Below, one piece after another: positions 45,123-58,400 of a stretch of DNA of 64,000 nucleotides (within the stretch, counting starts at the first letter, position 1; the number at the start of each line of letters is the position of its first letter). Made by a program: the position numbers and the translations under genes. Origin of the DNA: Didymella arachidicola. Lineage: Eukaryota; Ascomycota; Dothideomycetes; Pleosporales; Didymellaceae. The stretch spans positions 124,001-188,000 of the forward strand of contig CM049994.1 of NCBI GenBank assembly GCA_016630955.3, written 5' to 3'. The notes beneath the pieces were generated by a model. It saw only the letters and a list, made by a program, of their open reading frames with translations. It did not search any database and was not told where the DNA came from.

Positions 45123-48100
45123 ATGAATCCAGCACATCGTGAAGGCTGGCCGCAGTCGCAGGCACCCGCGCCTGGACAGACTCCACAGCAGCCAACAGAG
45201 CAGAGCCAGAGACAGTCTGCCCGGCCGCTCGATCCCTATGGGTGCGTAGGCCCCGCCTGCAACCTGGTTGCACCAGTAGTCAGGGACCAAACAGCCATCG
45301 AACACTGTCAGACATCACATTTTGTGAGCATGAGCGCTGACTATCTTTATAATAATAGGCCAAACAACGCGACCGCTCAAGCCCCTTCACATACGTCACC
45401 TGCGCAAGGCCCAGGGCCCGTGCTGCCGCCGCCTTCTGGTACGCCTCGCCTGAACTGTGGAACAGTGATGGCAATTGACTCAGCTCCAGGGACCCCTTTT
45501 TACTCGTCAAGCGCCGCAACAGCCCATAACCAGAATCTGCCGCCGCTTCCTGGCCTGACAGGCCAACCTCCACACTCGTCGCCCCACCAGTCTGCGCAAA
45601 GAGCACCCTCAGCAGAGGCGGGATCGACAGCGCAAGGACACCAGATGCCTCAGGGCCCGCCATACTCTTTGCCCGGCATCTCCCAGACACTGCAGCAGCA
45701 GGGCGCGCCGCAAGAACAATCGAACGCAGACAGAGAACGCGAGCTGCGCGAGCGTGACGCTCGAGAGCGTGAGATGATGGAGTCGCACGTGGCTCAGCAG
45801 CACGCTGCACAGCAGGAGGAACATGCGAAGCGTGAAGCTGAGCAGCGCGATCGAGACTTGCACGAGCGGCAGCAGCGGGAGCAGGCCACGCTACAGAACC
45901 ACTCGGCACCCATTCAGATCCACCAGCCTGTTGCCGTCGCGCCCACCACTCGGACAGTCCATGGACCCAACGGGCTCTTGGGCCAGTCCGGGCCGCTGGC
46001 AGGCGCAAATCCACTGAATGGCCCACTGGGCGCGCCCAATTCGGCTGGTCCTTTTGGCGCTGCGCCTGCACAGCACGACCAGACCACACCCCGCATGCAG
46101 CATGCTGTACAGGCACCGACGCAGGCACAGATGTTGATGCCATTTACTGGTCCGCCAGGCACCATGGGCATGGGCCAGGGCCAGCAGCCTATCCTCAACG
46201 TAAGTTGGCTAGGGTATACTTGTTTTGAGTTTACACTAAAATTATTTAGGACGCTCTTAGCTACCTCGACCAAGTCAAAGTCCAGTTCGCCGATCATCCC
46301 GATGTTTACAACCGCTTCTTGGATATCATGAAGGACTTCAAGAGCGGTGCCATAGACACTCCAGGTGTCATTGAGCGAGTTTCGACCCTTTTCGCCGGCA
46401 ATCCGAACCTGATCCAGGGTTTCAACACCTTTCTACCCCCAGGATATAAGATTGAATGTGGCACGAATGGAGATCCAAATGCGATTAGGGTCACCACACC
46501 CATGGGCACAATGGTCTCCACCATGCCTGCCCCCAGGCCACTGTCCCCACCGCGTAGCGCTGCAGCGAACGGCAACACCGTGCCTCAGCAGGAACCCGCG
46601 TTCTACGAGACAAGCCAGGGACGACCCTGGCCACAGCAACAGAGGGCTCCTGAGCATGTAGATTCGCTGTTCTCGCCGAATAACCGCAACCTCGGCCAAC
46701 CACTCTACGGCGCACAACAGGGTCAGCAAGGTCCCGCACCGCGCTCGCCCGAGGCCAACACGCGCCCACACCCCGATGCAGCTGCTTCAGCCGCCGCTCT
46801 TGCGCATCAGCAAGAGCAACAGGGTGTGTCTCAGCTCCAAAACGCCGTGTCTGCTGCCACCGGCCGCTCCATGCTCGCACTCAGTGGGGACGCCTCAGCA
46901 ACCCTTCCTGTACATGCTTTGAATGGCGCTGCTCAGGTTGCTCAGATGGGCGGCGTTGGTGCTGAAAAGCGCGGTCCGGTTGAGTTCAACCATGCTATCA
47001 GCTACGTCAACAAGATCAAGAACCGTTTCGCGTCGCAGCCGGACATTTACAAACAGTTCTTGGAGATCTTGCAGACTTACCAACGCGAGTCAAAACCTAT
47101 CCAGGACGTGTACGCTCAGGTAACAGGACTTTTCAACGCTGCTCCGGACCTATTGGAAGACTTCAAGCAGTTTCTGCCAGAATCGGCTGCTCAGCATAGG
47201 GCTGCTCAGCAGCAAGCTGCGAGACATGCCGAGGATGCGGTCATGCTAAGCAATGTGCGTGGCGACGTTGCTGGCTACGGTCAAACACCAAGCCTTCAGC
47301 AGACACCTCGAGCAGACCAAGGTCGACTCCCGCCGATGGGCAACTTTGCCCCCACACCTACCGCCAACCGCGATAACAAGCGAAAGCGCGACAGACAGGG
47401 CCCTGTCGCTGCACCTATGCCTGCACCGATGGCACAGGAGCCACCCACGTCAAACGTTCGCGGGGGCAACTTCGGTACAGCTGCTGCGAATAAGCGTGCC
47501 AAAACTGGCCATGCTGCAAAGCAAGCAGTGCCTGAAGGACCTCCAGTTTCGCCCACTCTTACGCCAGCATTGCCCGAGCCGATACCACCGACTACTACCA
47601 CCACTCCCAGCCAGGACGAGCTTGCGTTCTTCGACCGTGTCAAGAAATTCATTGGCAACAAGAACACAATGAACGAGTTCCTGAAGTTATGCAATCTTTA
47701 CTCCCAGGACTTGATTGACAAGACATTATTGCTCTACCGCGCACAGTCTTTTATCGGCGGCAACCCGGAGCTTTTCGCTTGGTTCAAGAAGTTCATGGGT
47801 GAAGAGGACGATCAGCAAAAGACGCGTCCCAAGACTGTCAACTCCCGGGTCTCGCTTTCGAACTGCCGCAGCCTAGGGCCTAGTTACCGCCTTCTGCCCA
47901 AACGAGAGCGTGAACGGCTGTGCAGTGGTCGTGATGAGTTGTGCAAGTCAGTCTTGAATGATGAGTGGGCATCTCACCCGACATGGGCCTCAGAGGATTC
48001 CGGTTTCATTGCCCACCGCAAGAATCAGTTTGAGGAGGGTCTTCACCGCATTGAAGAAGAGCGCCACGACTATGACTTCAACATCGAAGCTTGCAGTCGC

Positions 48101-50191
48101 ACTATTCAGCAGCTTGAGCCCATTGCGAACCAGCTGCTCACGATGAAGCAAGAAGACCGAACGAACTTTGTCCTCCCACCTGGTCTTGGAGGTCAGAGCG
48201 AGACCATCTACAAGCGTGTCATTATGAAGATCTACGGCCGCGACCGAGGCAAGGATGTCATTAAAGAGCTTTTTGCTATGCCCTGGAGTGTGGTACCCGT
48301 CTTGTTGCACCGTCTGAAGTGCAAGCTGGAAGATTGGAAAGCGGCTCAACGTGAGTGGGAGCGTGTTTGGCGCGACCAGACACAGAAGATCTTCTGGAAG
48401 TCCTTGGATCACCAAAGCTTGTCTGTCAAGCAGGCGGATAAGCGCCAATTCCAGCCCAAGTCGCTCACCAACGAACTTCTCGTCCGTTATGAGGAGCAGA
48501 AGCGCCTGCGTCTAGTACAGGAAATACCTCAGCCGGAGTACCAGTACGCATTCTCATTCAAGGATGAGGAGGTTCTTTTCGATGTTGCTCGTCTGATGAT
48601 CACATTCGCGGACAACAACAGCGGTACCGAGTACGCCAAGGTGGTCCCATTCATCAAGGAGTTTGTGCCGTTGTTCTTTGGCCTTGATCAGACCAAGTTT
48701 GAGCAACGTGTGCAGACATCCGGTCGTGACACTCCCAATGAGTCTGGCGATGACACACCGAGCCCTGATGATGAGGTTTCTCAGCGAGCACAAAAGACTA
48801 AGAAGGGTGATTTGCGCCGAGACGTACTGGACCCACGTGGCAAGTCTCGCAAGGATAAGGAGGACAGTCTCGCACCTGCGAGCAGAGACTCGACCCCTGA
48901 GATTGCATCCGGTATCGAAGACGAAATCGCCATAGACAGCTCAAACTCCAATGGTCGTGATGAGCAGACCGCTGGCAGCTGGGTCGAATACTCAGCGCAG
49001 CCCGCGGCCCTTGGAACCGAGGACATCGAGCACGATGAGCCCTACCGCCGCATTGAGTACAACATGTATGCAAATGCATCGATCTACTGCTTCTTCCGCA
49101 TGTTCGTTTACCTGTACGAGCGTCTGGCCAAGCTTAAGGAAAGTGAGCACGAAGTACGAAAAGTCGTCAGCCGAGCTATGGAACACAAGCCGGCGCGACA
49201 ACTCAAGATGCTGGACAAGCAGCCCGACGATTTCTTCAAGGATACTTCCTCTTCGGCGAACTTCTACCAACAAGTCCTCGAGATGTTCCAAGAACAGATC
49301 CTTGGTGAAGTCGACATGTCTTTTATCGAGGAGACACTACGAAGATACTACCTGCACATTGGTTGGCAATTGTACAGCTTCGACAGGCTCATCAACTCGC
49401 TCGTCCGATTCGCTCTGAGCGTAGTCAGCTCTGATAGCAAGGATAAGAGCCTCGATATCTACAACCTTTTCAAGAAGGACCGTGTCAACGATACCACATC
49501 ACACAAGAGCGAGATCAGCTACAGGAAAGCAGTTGAGAAGTACGCAAAGGATGCGGATACTTACCGTATTACATACGTAAGTCAATTGTACACATGTGGT
49601 GTTCAGTCACTGACCTTGCTGCAGGATCCTGCGAAAACGGAAGCCACAGTTCGCCTGTTCAAGAAAGATGATCCTACATTCGATACCAACGTACTTGATC
49701 GTACAAGGCGCTGGCGTGCATACCTTGCCTCCTATCAGTCGATAGAACCAACTGAGGAAGTGGAACCTAACAATATCAAACACCCATTCCTCAGAAAGCG
49801 CCTGGCCAAGGCTGAGGACCTGGCAGAGCAGGATCAGCGTCTCGACTCCGCCACGCACAGTGATAAGATCACTGTTTCGATTAGCCCTCAGACCTACAAC
49901 ATCACGTTCATCAACAGCGAACCATTCGGCACCGGCGGCGTCCAGTACTTCACACTCTCAGACGCCATTCGTGCAGGCTTAAGCGAGGGTGCCTCCCAGC
50001 CTAACGATCAGTACAAGCTACTCAACGACGCAAGGCGCGAGCGTGCGCAGGAGAAACTTGTTCGCAACAACACCTGGATGAGAGACCTCAGCCGCGATGA
50101 GGTGGACTCCAAGAAGGTCGCGTTCAAGAAGAGTATTGATGAGATCAAACAGGCCAGCGATAGCGAGGATGTCGAGATGGCTGAGGCATAG
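45123..50191 (+). CDS. SIN3: Transcriptional corepressor Sin3
   Basis: Four exons (45123-45241, 45359-46199, 46250-49576, 49625-50191) give 1617 residues. Sin3 is the scaffold of the Rpd3/HDAC complex. The first 320 residues are Pro/Gln-rich with a charged helix (RERELRERDAREREMM). PAH1 is about 321-385 (ALSYLDQVKVQFADHPDVY), PAH2 about 563-630 (ISYVNKIKNRFASQPDIY) and PAH3 about 776-840 (FFDRVKKFIGNKNTMNEF). The HDAC-interaction domain starts near 846 (SLSNCRSLGPSYRLLPK ... VLNDEWASHP). The conserved C-terminal Sin3 region follows. Introns 1 (117 bp) and 3 (48 bp) are multiples of three without stops. I remove them because both have GT...CTGAC...AG signals and sit outside or interrupt conserved blocks. 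Nuclear. Confidence 0.95.
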
Positions 50192-52018
50192 TCACTTTTC
50201 CAAACAAGGCGTCTGGCAAACTGAGCTTTCGGATATGGCATATATGACGGGGGGTACCAGGCTTGTGTGACAGCTTGCAGGTTATTTTGTATACCATTCA
50301 TGAGCTGTGGGAAAGAGCGAGCATGTGAGACTGCTTCACGCAGTTGTGGCGTTCGATCTGGTAATCACTTCTTTTATTCATACCCACGAACGTATCTTTG
50401 TCGCACAATGAAGCCTCCATTACAACCATTAGAGCAGCTGCGCTGCCACCACGTGTAACAAGATTGCATTTCCAGTTCCCACGACAATCGTGGATAGCCG
50501 CTCTCAAGCGCATCTGCAGCAACACCACGCAGGGGAGTCATATGCTTCCTGATACATCCCGCAAGCTCGCGTGATCATTCGTAGGCCCGCCACGTTGTGT
50601 TGCGCTGGTCGGATGAAAGACTTAACCACCGGTATAAGTCCTGAGACTCAAAATTACCGACTACCCAGGGTACGATGTAGCCCGATATCACGTCAAAATT
50701 CCGATCTTCCCCGCACAATATCTTCTCAATACCTGAGCAGATTGAACTTTATCAAAAGTTCATATGTAACGAGTACACTGTGTCTCATGTCATAGTTGGA
50801 AGGCCCATCGGCGCGATTTAGGCATTAGTCACATCCCTTGCTGAAGGTCGATGGGGTCATCTGCCTGATTCAGCACACGGGCTGAATATGTCTTGCGTAG
50901 AAGGACTCTGCCTCGGCGGTAACTTCTGCTCTCATCGGAGTATCGGTGCGAGAATCGTGGGATGACTTCCGCCGCTCAATATGCGCCTGCTCACTCTGGC
51001 CTCAGCACGAACTGCAGTGAAGTCGCTCGCACGGAGTATCCCTGGAATGGAGGTGGTTTCCATGTGAACATCTCTTTGTCGAGCAGACTTCTGCGTACAC
51101 GCAATGCAGATACTGGGATGTACTATCATGCACGTGTTCGAAGGTGAGGGCGGTCCTGGCCGCCGCTTGGCCGCGCCGGTGGAAAGTCGTTGAATCGGTC
51201 GCCCGGGCCTCCTTCCGCTGTTGTTCCCGCTTGTGCCGACCGGTCCAACCTCTTACAACAGTTTCTCCACCACTCGACCGTTTACATCGCGTTCCGGAAG
51301 CCTTCCATACTAAGCCCGGAGCCCCTTTCCCCGGTGCGCAATTGAGGACCGCCTTCCCCGCCACGCCAACGTCGAATCACAGCCATGGCTGCTTACCAGA
51401 ACGGTCTGTAACATGCGTGGGTCGGCTGCAATGACTGCCTCAATATGCACTCAACCAGTGCTTGTTTGTCCAGCTATCGCAATGAATCTGTTCGGATGTC
51501 CACCATTCTTACCCATCGTGATTCGGATAAGCTTTCTGCGTCGTACTCACGCACCTTGCCCTCGAATTGGCCACGGGCAAGCCCCGGCACGCTTCGATCT
51601 AGATTGAAATCGTTCAAGAGCCTCCTCCAGCAGCAGATGGATACTGGTGCGCGTTAACTTCGGTTCATTACTGTCCCGCCGACCAATAGTACCCAAGAGG
51701 TAGATCTGAGACCAGCATGCGTGCCGCAGCTAGGTACAAGGCTTGTTCCCAATACATCCGGATATTCGACGTGCTTTCTTCTGCTTGTACGTGACGAGTG
51801 ATCTATGCGTCGAACCTGGAGCACGCGGAGTACTAAAAGACGACCCTTCACTGACACTGTTTATCTACGCTTGTCAAGTCACTCGTTTCCTGTCACCCTT
51901 GGTGCAATCCCCCAGATTCAAGTTCACAACGCCCTGCCAACAAGGGCCTGACACGCGGCTCCTCCTTCACATCCTTCCACTACTGCTACTTTAAGCAGGA
52001 AAACCGAGCCCTTTCGCA
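50192..52018. other. Intergenic region, no supported gene
   Basis: 1.8 kb between SIN3 and the beta-glucosidase gene. Open frames around 51002-51434 on both strands overlap each other and show no domain. The last few hundred bases are the beta-glucosidase promoter. CT-rich sequence near 51930-51990 is likely its 5' UTR. Confidence 0.5.
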
Positions 52019-55000
52019 ATGACCACCATGCATCTGGGGACTCTCAGCCCCACAGAAGACGACAATAAGGTCATCGACCTCAAGCAAGCGACTTTCCAAG
52101 TAACGCCTGTCGACACAGTCACACCGTCGCTCACACCGACCTCCTCTCCCGAGGAAGACGTCATGGCAGGGAAGAAGTTATACTCGCTCGAGAAGCCAGA
52201 TGATAAGGCGAAGGAACTGGCTTCGAAATTGACCCTCGAGGAACAGGTATGCGCCACCGTTGAAATAATTGCTTTTACTGTGCATCATCTGTGTGGTATC
52301 TGGCGTATTTTGGCTCTAAATGAGACCCATCTTTCTTGCTCCGTGCATGAAGCAATGTTTCTTATCGATTTTCAGTCCTGTCCATGCAAGATTCCGGGGC
52401 GCAGTGCAGATGGTCCATGGCCTTCCATTGTACTCAAACGACACTCTGGTGTTGATAAAGCAACGCTACACGCAAATAGTCTCCAAAACTGATAAGAGCA
52501 GATCTCGTTACTTGCGGGTGCCGACTTCTGGCGTACTACAGCTATTCCCGAGAAAGGCATACCGTCTATAAAAACGACAGATGGACCCAATGGTGCTCGT
52601 GGAGAATTCTTTACAAACGGCACGCCCGTGAGTATTCCGTATGACTCGCAACCGAAACTCTCGGATTGACGTTCTTAGGCTGCTTTATTTCCATGCGGTA
52701 TCTCCATGGCAGCCACATGGAATGTGGACATGATGGAAGAGATCGGGCGACACCTGGGAGAGGAGACCAAAGCTCGCGGCGCGAATGTCCTCCTTGCGCC
52801 TACAGTATGCATGCATCGGTCACCACTCGGCGGACGAAACTTCGAGTCCTACTCTGAGGATCCGTTCCTGACAGGGAAGCTGGCTGCGTCATATGTCCGT
52901 GGCTTGCAGAGCAAAGGCATTGCCGCGACCATCAAGCACTTTGTGGGGAACGAGCAAGAGACCGAACGTCAGGCATACGATGCTATCATTGCAGAACGGC
53001 CACTCCGCGAGATCTACCTTAAGCCATTCGAGATCGCTGTTCGTGACGCATCACCTTGGGCACTGATGAGCTCCTACAACATGGTCAATGGTGTCCATGC
53101 CGATGAGAGCGAACACACAATCAAGGACATCCTAAGAGGCGAGTGGGGCTGGAACGGTGCGATCATCTCTGACTGGACTGGCACATACGCTACCGCACCT
53201 TCAATAAAAGCTGGCGTTGACGTTGAAATGCCTGGACCCTCCAAGTGGCGGAAGTTCGAACAAGTCAAGGAAGCGCTCGAGAGCGGCGAATTGGACCGTA
53301 AAGATATTGAAGAGGCTGCAGCAAGAGTACTTTATCTGGTGGACCGGACAAAAGGTCTGGGCAACAAGACACCCGAAGCCCCCGAAGAATCTATCGACAA
53401 CATCGAGACAAGGAATCTCATCCACCAAGCCGGAGTTGAGGGGCTGACATTATTGAAGAACGAAAACAACGTGTTGCCAATCAGAAACGCGAAGAAAATC
53501 GCACTCATTGGACCAAACGTCAAAAGATCGATCGCCAACGGTGGTGGCAGCGCAGGTCTAAACCCCTACTACCGAACAAGTCCATGGGACGGAATGCGCA
53601 ATCGATTCCATGGTGAGCTTACCTTTGCCCAAGGATGTGATAGTTCAAAGTGGCTACCGCTCGCAACGCCGTACTGCACAGCTCCCGATGGCCAGCAAGG
53701 TGTGCGACTCGAATACTACCGGGGAGATAGATTCAAAGGTGAGCCAGCCGTAGTTCAACAAAAAGTCAGCACAGATCTCTGGCTGTGGGACTCTGCACCT
53801 ATGGAGCTCCTGCCCGCATTCTCTTTCAAGGTCAAGTCGATTCTCACCCCAAAGACAACCGGCAACCACAGCTTCAGCTTCGCCTCTGTCGGCCCTGGAC
53901 GCATGTACCTCAATGGTCAGCTCTTTATTGACAACTGGGACTGGACGGAAGAGGGCGAGGCCATGTTTTCCGCATCCCAAGATGTCCTCAAATCCGTCCA
54001 TCTCACAGCCAACAAACCAGTCGAAATCCTCATCGAATCCACCAGCGAAGTCCGCCCTGCCTCAAAAGTATCCATCATTGGCCGCCGCTACGACTACGGT
54101 GGCTGCCGCATCGGCTACCAAGAAGAAGACGCCATCGACCGGCTCGCCGAAGCCGCCTCCACTGCCGCCGCCGCCGACGTCGCCGTCCTCATCGTCGGCC
54201 TCGACGCAGAATGGGAATCTGAAGGCTACGACCGCCAAACCATGGACCTCCCCAAAGACGGCTCCCAAGATGCCCTCATCGAAGCCGTCCTCGCCGCCAA
54301 CCCCCGCACCATCATCGTCAACCAATCCGGCACCCCCATCACCATGCCCTGGGCCCCCCGCGCCCCCGCCATCCTCCAAGCATGGTACCAAGGCCAAGAA
54401 TCCGGCAACGCCCTCGCAGACGTCCTCCTCGGCACCACCTCCCCCACAGGCAAACTCCCAACCACATTCCCCGCCCGCATCCACGACACCCCCGCGTACC
54501 ACACCTGGCCGGGTGAAAACCTCAAATCCCTCTACGGAGAGGGCATATACATTGGCTACCGCCACTACGAACGCGCCCTTATCACCCCCCTCTTCCCCTT
54601 CGGCCACGGGCTCACATACACAACCTTCTCCTACTCCGCCCCCGCCCTCTCCGCCTCAGTCCTCACCGACACCGGATCCCTCAGTCTAACCCTCGACGTG
54701 ACAAACACCGGCCCTTGTCCCGCCGCGGAAATCGTGCAGGCGTACATCCGCGACCCCAAGTCCTCCCTCCCCCGTCCCGAGAAGGAACTCCAGGCTTTCG
54801 CTAAAGTGCACCTCGTGCCGGGCGAGACGAAGCAGGTCAGGATGCAGTTGGATAAGTATTCGGTGGGGTATTTCGATACGAGGCTCGGGGTGGGCGGGGC
54901 GTGGATTGCGGAGGAGGGCGTGTTTGAGGTGCTGGTTGGGGCGAGTAGTGTGGATATAAGGTATGTGTTTCTCCCTTTTTTATTTCCCCCCCGACCTCTC

Positions 55001-55095
55001 TGTTTTTAGGGAGGGAATGTGAGTGAGATGGTGCTGACGGGTGTAGGGGTAAGGTGGTGTTTGAGGTCAAGGAGAGCTTTCAGTGGATGTTCTAG
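52019..55095 (+). CDS. GH3 beta-glucosidase with PA14 insert, intracellular type
   Basis: Four exons (52019-52246, 52502-52627, 52679-54960, 55047-55095) give 894 residues. The first intron is long for this window (255 bp). The others are 51 and 86 bp, and the last exon encodes only the final 16 residues (KVVFEVKESFQWMF). The GH3 barrel shows LAGADFWRT, TDGPNGARG, GRNFESYSEDPFLTG, KHFVGNEQE and the nucleophile Asp in IISDWTG (about residue 283). A PA14 domain (about 455-600, GVRLEYYRGDRFKGEP ... GRMYLNGQLFIDNWDW) is inserted in the second alpha/beta domain. A fibronectin-III-like C-terminus follows. There is no signal peptide, so hydrolysis of imported beta-glucosides in the cytosol is inferred. 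Confidence 0.93.
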
Positions 55096-55465
55096 ATGGG
55101 GAGGAGAGGGGGATGGAGGGGTTGGCGAGATGGTTTCGTTGAAGGAGGGAACGTGGCGAGGTTTTAGAGCGGCGGGTAGCCCGTTGGCTTTGAGGGATGG
55201 ATGTTTCGTTCTGTTGTTTTTGCTTCGTGGCCGGTTTGAGATCGAGGTTACGAGAGATGACTGGTCTTCCTGGACTTCGGAGTGGCGGTTTTTCAGTTCT
55301 GTGGAAGTAGACTCTATCTAGCATGCCACATCACGACCACATACATGTTCTCACAGTCATCCCGCGTATGTGTCTAATTGCAACTTGCTTCTTCCTTCGG
55401 CTCTACCAAAAGTACTCACACCACATCTCACCACTATCTAGTGTCACAGAACCACATCGCTATTC
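55096..55465. other. Convergent 3' region, beta-glucosidase / myosin I
   Basis: 370 bases between two convergent stop codons. It should hold both 3' UTRs. No other feature seen. Confidence 0.6.
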
Positions 55466-58400
55466 CTACCAGTCATTCTCGTCTCTCCTCCCTTGCATAG
55501 CCTGCTGCCTCGCTCTCAGCGCCTCAGCCAAACCCCCCGCAATACTACCACTGCTATCTCTCGCGCCTGTCTCGCTCGCGCTGCCCGAGTACCCACTGTC
55601 CCTACTATCCGGGGCGGGTTTGCGCGCCGCGGGGCGCTTGGCGGGGGGCGCGGGGGGCTTCGGTTTTCCATTCGCGGGACGCGCGGGCGCAGGCGGCGGT
55701 GGTGGAGGTGCGGTCTTGACGATGTGCTCCTCGAGGTAGGCGCTAGGAGCCCAGCCGGAGGCCGACTTGTCGAGGCGCGATGCAAGCCACCAGCCTGGGA
55801 AGATGGTTAGCTACGTTTATATGTTTGTGAGTGGAGCGGAGATGGTTACCGTTGTTTTCTTTCTGGGTGACGAGGATAATCTCGTCTTTGCGCAGACTTA
55901 GCTCGCCTGCTGACTGGCCGGCAAAGTCGTAGAGAGCCTTGAATGTAGGTTCCTTGGGGGCGGCAGGTGCGGCAGGGGGTGGTGGGGGTGGGGGAGGTGT
56001 TCGTGATGCTGATGGCGATCTCGAGTGGTTTGCTGATCCATTGAGGGCTGCAACGGGTTGTGGTACGGGTCTCGGTTGAGGTGTGGATGCAGCAGCAGGC
56101 ACGGGTCGTGGTTGTACTGCAGCTGGCATGGGGGCAGGAGGTATTACTCGTGACTGAGACGCGGCAGGCGCGGGCACAGGTCGTGGTTGAGCAGGGCGGC
56201 TGGCAAGCTTTGACGGGCCTCCACCAGGACCGCCGGGCCGTAGGAGCTTGCCCTTGGTAATGGGCTTGGCGACGATTTGCTTGCCTTTGGGTGTTGGCTT
56301 CGAAACGGAGCTTGGTGACTCGCCCTGTCCTGTGTGGACAGTTCCGCTTTTATATGTATCGACGCGCGCACTAGGGTCCTTGACTACCTTGACCTGTGCA
56401 GGCTTACCAGGCTTCTTGTTGTAGTTGATTCTGTTATCGTCAGTATAACGTGCATGGGAGGCGAGCGGTAGGATCTTACGTGTCACCAATCTGGAGGTTA
56501 AGCGACCCTCGCAGAACGTTTGTGAGCTGAGTGAAGAACTCTGTCTTGAATACGCAGTTCACGAGCGGATCGGGCTCATTTGGTGACCCAGCACCAATAG
56601 AAAACCAGTCGTCCTGAAGCTTCGACGCGCTGACAAACTTGATAGCGCCAACAGGTATTGTTCGCTCGGCCTGGATCTGGACTTGACCATTGACGAGCAC
56701 CTGCTTTACAATGTATACATTCCTCTTGGTCAGTATGAGCATACGAGCTTCTGGCTTACTCGAACGACCAAGCTTAGACACGAGGGTCTCCGCCCTGCAC
56801 GAGAAAGGCACCTCCTCATTACTGGAGATTCCAATGGCCTGAGCAATGACTTCTCCCGGACCGCCTCGGTTTGCGATGCCCAAGTAGTCGCCGAGGTACC
56901 TTCGGGATCCCACCAGACTGTACCTCCGTCTTTCTTTCCGGCCAGCAAGGACCTTGTGACCCTGGTCTCGCCATTCGATGAACTCCTTGCCACCGTTTAG
57001 CTTGCGCCAGAAACGCTGAATACGAGTGGCGCATTCAATACGGTATCTGAGGTAGTTCCTCCATGCTCGCTGAATTCGAATAGCCATGTTGTGCCAGTAG
57101 CGATCGCGCATCGTCTCTAGTGCGAACAGCGTCTCTGGTGTCTTAATGAAAACCTTGGTCACACCCATCTGGAACTCTTCAGCTGGAATGTTGGTGTCCT
57201 TCAAGATCTGCTTGGCTCCCTGTTCATAGCTGCCGGTCCAGATGTACTCTCCAGCGTATCCGCACTTGGGCGAGAGCAGGAAGAAACGTTCTACGAACTT
57301 GTCGAAGGTCTGACGAGATGCGAAACCAGCGCGGCGAATACGAACGTTCTCCTGTAGACCGAGGTATTTGACTTGATGCAGTACGTTGGCTTCGTTGAAT
57401 TCCTTTGGCGACTTGTTCTCGTTGGGCTTGATGGTACGGATGTAGGAGGGGCGGGCTTGCATGAGCGTAGTGACGAGATCGTTTGCCGAGACCTTGATCT
57501 TGTCACCGGCCGTGGGCGGTCGTCGCCTGTTGTCTTGGTCGACCTGGTTGGGAAATAGTGTGTGCACGAAGGTGTTAGAGCTCTGGCCCAGCAGATTGAG
57601 CAAGTCCTTCAGCAGCTGATCCTTGTTCTTGTCAGTCATACCCTCCACTGCGTACGCCACCTCTCCAGCGTAATGCTTGATAATGAACTGTCCTTGGCGG
57701 GGTGAGAAATTGGGGTTTGACGAAAGCGCGTTCAATCGCTGGACGAACGTCTGATCGGCGGCTCCAGGATCGGCGTGAGCTGTGGCGCAAGCATCGTTCA
57801 GCGCCGCAAAAACACCCGGTGGTCGCTTCTCCTCGATCAGTTCGCACACAACCTTGTTGTCAAAGTACTTGATCGGTGTCCATTTGATCTGTTCGCGCTC
57901 GTACTCCTCTTGTTCAGCCTTCAGCGTCAACTGGATAAAGATCTGCTGGAGCTTCTCGTTGACGTAATTGATACAAAGCTGCTCAAAACTGTTCTTCTCG
58001 AAAATTTCGAATCCGTAGATATCCAAGATACCAATAGAGTAGGCGGAGGCACCTCGCGCCTTGAGCGACAGGTTCACGCGCTCTACAATCCAGTCGAAGA
58101 GGTTAAAGTAGATGGCCTTGGAGAGAGCGTCCCGTACCGAGGAAGCCTGTGCAATGTTCAAGGGGACATCGTATACAGACCCCCTGCGTCCACCACGGCT
58201 CGTCTCCATGATGCGAATCGTAAGGGCCTTGTTGACGTGCGCGGACTCGACTTCCAGAAGGTATGCGACAAAGTCGACCACAGACTGGTCCGCGATGGCA
58301 GCGTTGCCTTGATCGTCCTCGACAAACGAGACGTTTCCAAGCCAAAGAATTGCGGACAGCATCCGGAAGATGTTATCCTGCTCTGCTTGTTGTAATCCAA

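Noticed and set aside
51002..51434. Overlapping frames on both strands upstream of the beta-glucosidase gene
   Set aside because: They are mutually antisense, short, and without recognisable homology.
53913..54689. Long frames on both strands inside the beta-glucosidase gene
   Set aside because: Low-complexity shadows of the C-rich GH3 coding exon. They have no domain and no independent signals.
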